From NCBI GenBank assembly GCA_022711355.1, contig JAKLFE010000010.1:1-64000 (forward strand): a stretch of DNA of 64,000 bases. Reading direction: 5' to 3'. The stretch comes from Spirochaetota bacterium. GTDB lineage: Bacteria; Spirochaetota; Spirochaetia; Treponematales; Rectinemataceae. Positions 60,178 through 64,000 of the stretch are shown piece after piece. The notes under the pieces were generated by a model that was not told the DNA's origin, did not search any database, and was given only the letters and a program-made list of their open reading frames with translations. Position numbers and translations under genes: made by a program. How positions within the stretch are numbered: the stretch's first letter is position 1; each line of letters starts with the position of its first letter.

Positions 60178-61241
60178 CTGCCGGCCTCCCGGCCGCCGCG
60201 GTAGGAGTCGAACCAGGCGGCGAAGCGCCCGAGCCCCTCGTCGACCGGGGTCGAGGGCCTCCAGCCGAAGTCGCGCTCGAGGCCCGAGACGTCGGCCTCG
60301 GTGGCGTAGAGGTCGCCGGGCTGCATGGGCAGGTAGTCCTTGGCCGCCTCGGCGCCGAGCTTGCGCTCGAGCGTCGCGATAAAGTCGCCTAACTTCACCG
60401 GATTGTTGTTGCCGATATTGTAGAGCCGGTACGGCGCGCTCGAGCTCGCGGGATCGGCGGCCGAGGCGTCCCAGGCGGGATCCGCCCGGGGCGGCCGGTC
60501 GATCACGCGGACGAGTCCCTCGACGATGTCGTCGATATAGGTGAAGTCGCGGTACATGTCGCCGCCGTTGTAGACCTCGATGCGCCGCCCCTCGCGGATG
60601 GCGCGGGCGAACTTGAAGTAGGCCATGTCGGGCCTTCCCCAGGGGCCGTAGACCGTGAAGAAGCGCAGCCCCGTGGTCGGGAGCCCGTAGAGGTGGCTGT
60701 AGGTGTGGGCCATGAGCTCGTCGGCCCGCTTGGTGGCCGCGTAGAGGCTCGCCGGATGCGAGACCGCCGCGCGGGTGGTGAAGGGCCGGGCCTCCTCGAT
60801 GCCGTAGACCGAGGAGCTCGAGGCGTAGGCGAGGTGGGGGGTCCGGGCCGCGCGGCAGCACTCGAGGACGTTCAGGAAGCCCACGACGTTGGACTCCACG
60901 TAGGCCCGGGGGTTCTCGAGGCTGTAGCGGACCCCCGCCTGGGCGGCGAGGCTGCAGACCCGGTCGAAGCCGCCCCTTTCGAAGAGCGACTCCAGGGCGC
61001 CGCGGTCCTCGAGCTTGCAGCGGAGGAAGCGGAAGGCGGGGTAGGCGGAGCTCCGCGCCTCGACGCCCCAAGCCTCGGCCTCGCGCCCGATCCCCAGCTC
61101 GGCCAGGCGGGCGAGCTTGAGGGCGGGGTCGTAGTAGTCGTTGACGGAGTCGATGCCGACCACCTCGTCCCCCCGCTCGAGGAGGCGCTTGGCCAGGTGG
61201 AAGCCGATGAAGCCGGCGGCCCCGGTGACGAGATGCCTCAT
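60174..61241 (-). CDS. UDP-glucuronate 4-epimerase-like SDR enzyme
   Basis: A 355-residue NAD-dependent nucleotide-sugar epimerase: TGAAGFIGFHLAKRLLERGDEVVGIDSVNDYYD, AQAGVRYSLENPRAYVESNVVGFLNVLE, SSSSVYG and catalytic YAATKRADE; FFTVYGPWGRPDMAYFKF is the pattern of UDP-glucuronate/galacturonate epimerases. It likely supplies a uronic acid to the polysaccharide. Overlaps both neighbours by four bases. Confidence 0.92.
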   Translation of the reverse strand: MRHLVTGAAGFIGFHLAKRLLERGDEVVGIDSVNDYYDPALKLARLAELGIGREAEAWGVEARSSAYPAFRFLRCKLEDRGALESLFERGGFDRVCSLAAQAGVRYSLENPRAYVESNVVGFLNVLECCRAARTPHLAYASSSSVYGIEEARPFTTRAAVSHPASLYAATKRADELMAHTYSHLYGLPTTGLRFFTVYGPWGRPDMAYFKFARAIREGRRIEVYNGGDMYRDFTYIDDIVEGLVRVIDRPPRADPAWDASAADPASSSAPYRLYNIGNNNPVKLGDFIATLERKLGAEAAKDYLPMQPGDLYATEADVSGLERDFGWRPSTPVDEGLGRFAAWFDSYRGGREAGR

Positions 61242-62386
61242 GTCCTCTCCCTCGATAGTTCCGTTGTATACAGCCCTTTTAAGGCGGCCACCACCCGAGC
61301 CTCGTCGAACTCGAGCCTCGCGCGCTCGAGGGCGCGGGCGGAGAAGCGCTCGTAGAGCGCGGGATCGTCCATGAGCCGCGCTATGCGCTCGGCCATGGCC
61401 CGCGCGTCGCCGACCGGCACGAGGAAGCCGTCCTCCCCCTCGGCCACCGTCTCCTCCGTGCCGGTTACCCCGGTCGCCACGCAGGGCAGGCCGCGGAGCA
61501 TGGCCTCCATGAGGGCCCGGGGCTTGCCCTCGGCGAAGGAGGAGAGGACGGCAACGTGGGAGCCGTCCAGGAGGGCGGGAAGCCCGCTTCGGGGCAGGAT
61601 GCCCGCGAAGGCCACGGCCTCGCCGAGCCTCATCCGCCGCGCCTCATCGGGAATTCCGGGATCGCCTAGCTCGCCGACGCAGGTCAGGCGAACCTGCGGC
61701 TTCCCGAGCTCCTCGCGGAGGATCCGTACGGCCTCGAGGAGCATGCGGTGGTTCTTCTTCGGCTCGACCCGCGCGACGCAGATCAGCCGGAATTCCGCCC
61801 CGGATCCCGGGTGGCGGCGCGCCTCGGCGGCGGGGGGGAACTCGGCGAGGTCGACCCCGTTGCCGATGTCGACCAGCCTCGCCCGGCGGCCCATGCCCAG
61901 GCTCCGCGCCTCTTCGAGCTCGGCGCGGTTCTGGAAGAGGATGAGGTCGGTGAAGCGGGCGAGGAAGACCTCGGCTGCCCGGAAGGCGCGGCGCTTGAAG
62001 CCTGAGAAGGCGTTGAAGTAGAAGGAGTGGACCTGGTAGACGACGATGATCTTCTTAGCGCGGAGCGCGTTCCGCGCGGCGCAGGCGAGGCGGGCCACCA
62101 CGCCCGCCATCGAGGTGTGGGCGTGGACGATGTCCGGCTCGTACTCGCGCAGGATCCGCGTGAAGGCGGCGATCTCGCGGGCCAGGGAGAGGGGGCTCAT
62201 GCCCCGGTCCATGGCCAGGGGGAAGAAGCGGATACCGGCCGCAGCGAAGGCCGGCGCGAAGTGCTCGTCGGCGGGGCAGGCCAGGGCGTTCTCGAATTCG
62301 GGGTCGGCGTCGATGTCGCGCACCCGCCTGAAAAGGAGGCGGCTCGCGCCCTGGGGCGTCGTGATGAGGTCGAGGACGCGGATCAT
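61238..62386 (-). CDS. GT4 glycosyltransferase
   Basis: A 382-residue GT-B enzyme: DLITTPQGASRLLFRRVRDI near the N terminus, YEPDIVHAHTSMAGVVARL, LICVARVEPKKNHRMLLEAV and SSFAEGKPRALMEAMLRGLPCVAT (EX7E-like). Transfers a sugar during repeat-unit assembly on the cytosolic side. ATG 62386 overlaps the preceding stop (ATGA). Confidence 0.92.
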   Translation of the reverse strand: MIRVLDLITTPQGASRLLFRRVRDIDADPEFENALACPADEHFAPAFAAAGIRFFPLAMDRGMSPLSLAREIAAFTRILREYEPDIVHAHTSMAGVVARLACAARNALRAKKIIVVYQVHSFYFNAFSGFKRRAFRAAEVFLARFTDLILFQNRAELEEARSLGMGRRARLVDIGNGVDLAEFPPAAEARRHPGSGAEFRLICVARVEPKKNHRMLLEAVRILREELGKPQVRLTCVGELGDPGIPDEARRMRLGEAVAFAGILPRSGLPALLDGSHVAVLSSFAEGKPRALMEAMLRGLPCVATGVTGTEETVAEGEDGFLVPVGDARAMAERIARLMDDPALYERFSARALERARLEFDEARVVAALKGLYTTELSRERT

Positions 62387-63120
62387 CTCGCAGCCCTGGC
62401 TTCCGCTTCGGCCCGCCCGAGGAGCTTGACCGTGACGACGAGGGCCCCGCCGCAGTAGACGACGGCGTAGGCGAGGACGATGATTGCAAGTGCGCCTAAC
62501 GCATATCCCAAAGCCAGGGCCGGCACGAGGAGGCCCGTGATGCCGATGGTCTCGGACAGGCCCTTCTCGGCCCCCAGCGAGGCGGACTCGGGCCGCACGC
62601 GGCGGTAGCCGCTGTAGGCCAGGCGCATGAAGAGGTTGCCCGAGGCGGCCAGGCCCCCGACGAGGCCCCAGCTCCCCGGCCAGGGCAGGGCCAGGCCCCC
62701 CGCGAGGGGGAGGAGGCCGGGGCTCTGCAGCTCGGCGCAGGCGCCCGCGCCGAGCAGGGCCGCGGCGTAGGCGACGTAGCCGCAGACCGCGTCGACCCAC
62801 TCGCCCCAGATCGAGCCCGCCTTGACGGTGCGCGCGATGTTCCCGTCGGCGCAGTCGAGGACGCCGAAGGCGAAGAGGAGGGCGAGCCCGGCCCAGGCCG
62901 CCCCGGGCGAGCCGAGGGCGAGGAGGGCGCCGCCGGCGAGGCTGCACAGGGCCCCCAGGTAGCTCACCTGGTTCGCCCCCATGCCCAGCCGCATGCACAG
63001 CCAGGCGGCCGGCATGGACAGCGGCCGCAGCACGAAGCGCGTCCAGGGGCCGTCGGCCCGCCGCTTCTCGGGGCTCAGGGAGGCCCTGACCTCGGCGTAA
63101 CTGTATCGCCTAACGCTCAT
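62383..63120 (-). CDS. CDP-alcohol phosphatidyltransferase homologue lacking the last Asp
   Basis: A 245-residue membrane protein with about six helices. The family motif DxxDGxxAR(x8)GxxxDxxxD is recognisable as DCADGNIAR...GEWVDAVCG, but the last Asp, the catalytic base, is Gly. Activity is therefore doubtful unless another residue takes over. Family members make phospholipids or transfer sugar alcohol phosphates; in this operon a polysaccharide or glycolipid role is likely. Confidence 0.82.
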   Translation of the reverse strand: MSVRRYSYAEVRASLSPEKRRADGPWTRFVLRPLSMPAAWLCMRLGMGANQVSYLGALCSLAGGALLALGSPGAAWAGLALLFAFGVLDCADGNIARTVKAGSIWGEWVDAVCGYVAYAAALLGAGACAELQSPGLLPLAGGLALPWPGSWGLVGGLAASGNLFMRLAYSGYRRVRPESASLGAEKGLSETIGITGLLVPALALGYALGALAIIVLAYAVVYCGGALVVTVKLLGRAEAEARAAR

Positions 63121-63130
63121 CTCTTCCCCT

Positions 63131-64000
63131 TCATCCGGCTATCTCGGCCATCGCCGTCTCGAAGCGCGCGCCGAGGCCCGCGAGCTGGTCGCGGTAGCGC
63201 TCGTAGGCCCGCCGCGCGACGCGCTCGCGGGCCGCGTCCTCCGCGAGCCAGTACTCCGCCTTCTCGACCAGGTCCTCGGCGTCCCAGGAGAAGGGCGCGT
63301 AGGTCTCGCCCGGGACGAAGACGTCGGGCCAGGTCTCGAGGTGGGACATGTCGGGCTTCATGAGGAGGGCTCCCGCGAGCACCGCCTCGAAGTCCCGGAG
63401 GCAGAGCTCGCCCCAGCCGAAGGGCGAGAGGACGATCTTGGAGGAGGCGATCTCGCGGTTGTAGGCCCGCTGCGAGGTCTCCCCCGTGAGGAAGGCGGGA
63501 TGGGAGCCGATGCGTTCGAGGATGAGCTTGCGCTGGTAGGCGATGGAGGGCCGGCCCGCGAGGAGGATGCGCGCGTGCACCCCGATCCTGCCCGGGTTGG
63601 CCGAAACCGGGTCGCGCGGCTTAGGCCCGCGGCCGTAGAAGAGGCGCGCGGCCTTGAAGCCCAAGGCCATCGAGGCCGCGACGCCGGCTCGCTGGCGGAG
63701 CTTGCCCCGGGGATAGTCGCCGACGCCGATGTTCCAGGAGAGGCGGAGCTTGGAGAGCTCGGCGAGGTCCCGGGCGGGCGGCCGGTCGCGGTGGTCGGGA
63801 TCGACGACCCCGTACTTGCCGTGGTAGTAGTCCGAGTAGAGCTCCTTGCCGTAGAGGGGCCGGAGGTAGAGCGAGCGGTCCCTGAGGAGGGCCTTCGAGA
63901 AGAAGAGATCCACGTAGGGCAGGATCTCGAGCCGGGGGATGCCCCCGCCCGCGTCGTCGTGGAAGAAGGCGACGCGCTCGTACTTCGCGCGCAGCCTCTT
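63131..64000 (-). CDS. glycosyltransferase-like protein, cut at its N terminus by the window edge
   Basis: The frame stays open to base 64000; a GTG at 63913 is internal (ILPYVDLFFSK continues upstream as HDDAGGGIPRLE). At least 289 residues are visible. The C-terminal half, GSHPAFLTGETSQRAYNREI, KIVLSPFGWGELCLRDFEAVLAGALLMKPDMSHLETWPDVFV in pieces, resembles a GT-B/'glycosyl transferase group 1' domain that acts on surface sugars. It is the first visible gene of the polysaccharide operon. Confidence 0.8.
   Translation of the reverse strand, partial: KRLRAKYERVAFFHDDAGGGIPRLEILPYVDLFFSKALLRDRSLYLRPLYGKELYSDYYHGKYGVVDPDHRDRPPARDLAELSKLRLSWNIGVGDYPRGKLRQRAGVAASMALGFKAARLFYGRGPKPRDPVSANPGRIGVHARILLAGRPSIAYQRKLILERIGSHPAFLTGETSQRAYNREIASSKIVLSPFGWGELCLRDFEAVLAGALLMKPDMSHLETWPDVFVPGETYAPFSWDAEDLVEKAEYWLAEDAARERVARRAYERYRDQLAGLGARFETAMAEIAG

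Noticed and set aside
63131-63913. Complete 260-aa gene starting at 63913
   Set aside because: That codon is GTG within an open frame that continues to the window edge with protein-like sequence, so the gene is cut, not complete.

Overview
The window is from a high-GC (roughly 70 %) diderm bacterium, most likely a spirochaete. This is inference from several features: a chromosomal integron in the reversed layout described in treponemes, an archaeal/eukaryotic-type prolyl-tRNA synthetase, a 7TM-DISM diguanylate cyclase, and a signal-peptide/outer-membrane-barrel gene set. Most genes sit in tight operons with ATGA overlaps.

Layout. (1) 1-7.8 kb: an integron. The integrase (6516-7823, minus) is followed at its 3' side by a probable attI and an AT-rich cassette array with six attC sites. 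Cassettes carry a RecF/SMC-like ATPase, a CPBP protease, a secreted protein, a MarR/4Fe-4S operon with a 17-bp palindromic operator, a cassette with no gene but 50-bp repeats, and a tiny gene-poor cassette. (2) 8.1-17.5 kb: core genes: a small hypothetical protein, two lipoproteins, proS, a HWE/HisKA_2 histidine kinase, sbcB with an E2-like acyltransferase, a YbaK-type deacylase and greB.

(3) 17.5-34.7 kb: a sulfoquinovose (SQ) utilisation locus on the minus strand. Operon one is a sugar-binding protein, two ABC permeases, a GH31 sulfoquinovosidase with all five SQ-binding residues, and a ROK repressor. Operon two is a FucI-like isomerase, split transketolase (N and C halves), RpiB-like isomerase, iron-type alcohol dehydrogenase, TauE/SafE exporter, DUF4867, GPH symporter, and a second GH31 enzyme; a TIM-barrel epimerase-like gene follows. 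With no sulfofructose kinase, aldolase or transaldolase, the set fits a transketolase-type sulfoglycolysis. Both operons start with the same promoter/operator: TTGACG-N17-TTTACT with the -10 inside an ATTTACTTwC-N5-GAAAGTAAmT repeat.

(4) 34.7-44.2 kb: a diguanylate cyclase, NlpC/P60 hydrolase, LysR regulator divergent from an unrecognised three-gene set (ATP-grasp ligase, cobalamin-dependent-mutase-like protein, opine-dehydrogenase-like protein), an MscS-type membrane protein and rsmG. (5) 44.2-64 kb: surface polysaccharide genes: rfbABCD for dTDP-rhamnose behind a TPR protein, glycosyltransferases, two START-like proteins, two outer-membrane barrels, a WbaP-type initiating transferase, GtrA, a polyisoprenyl-phosphate glycosyltransferase, a GT39-like membrane protein, a UDP-glucuronate-epimerase-like enzyme, a CDP-alcohol-transferase homologue lacking its last Asp, and a glycosyltransferase-like gene cut by the window edge.
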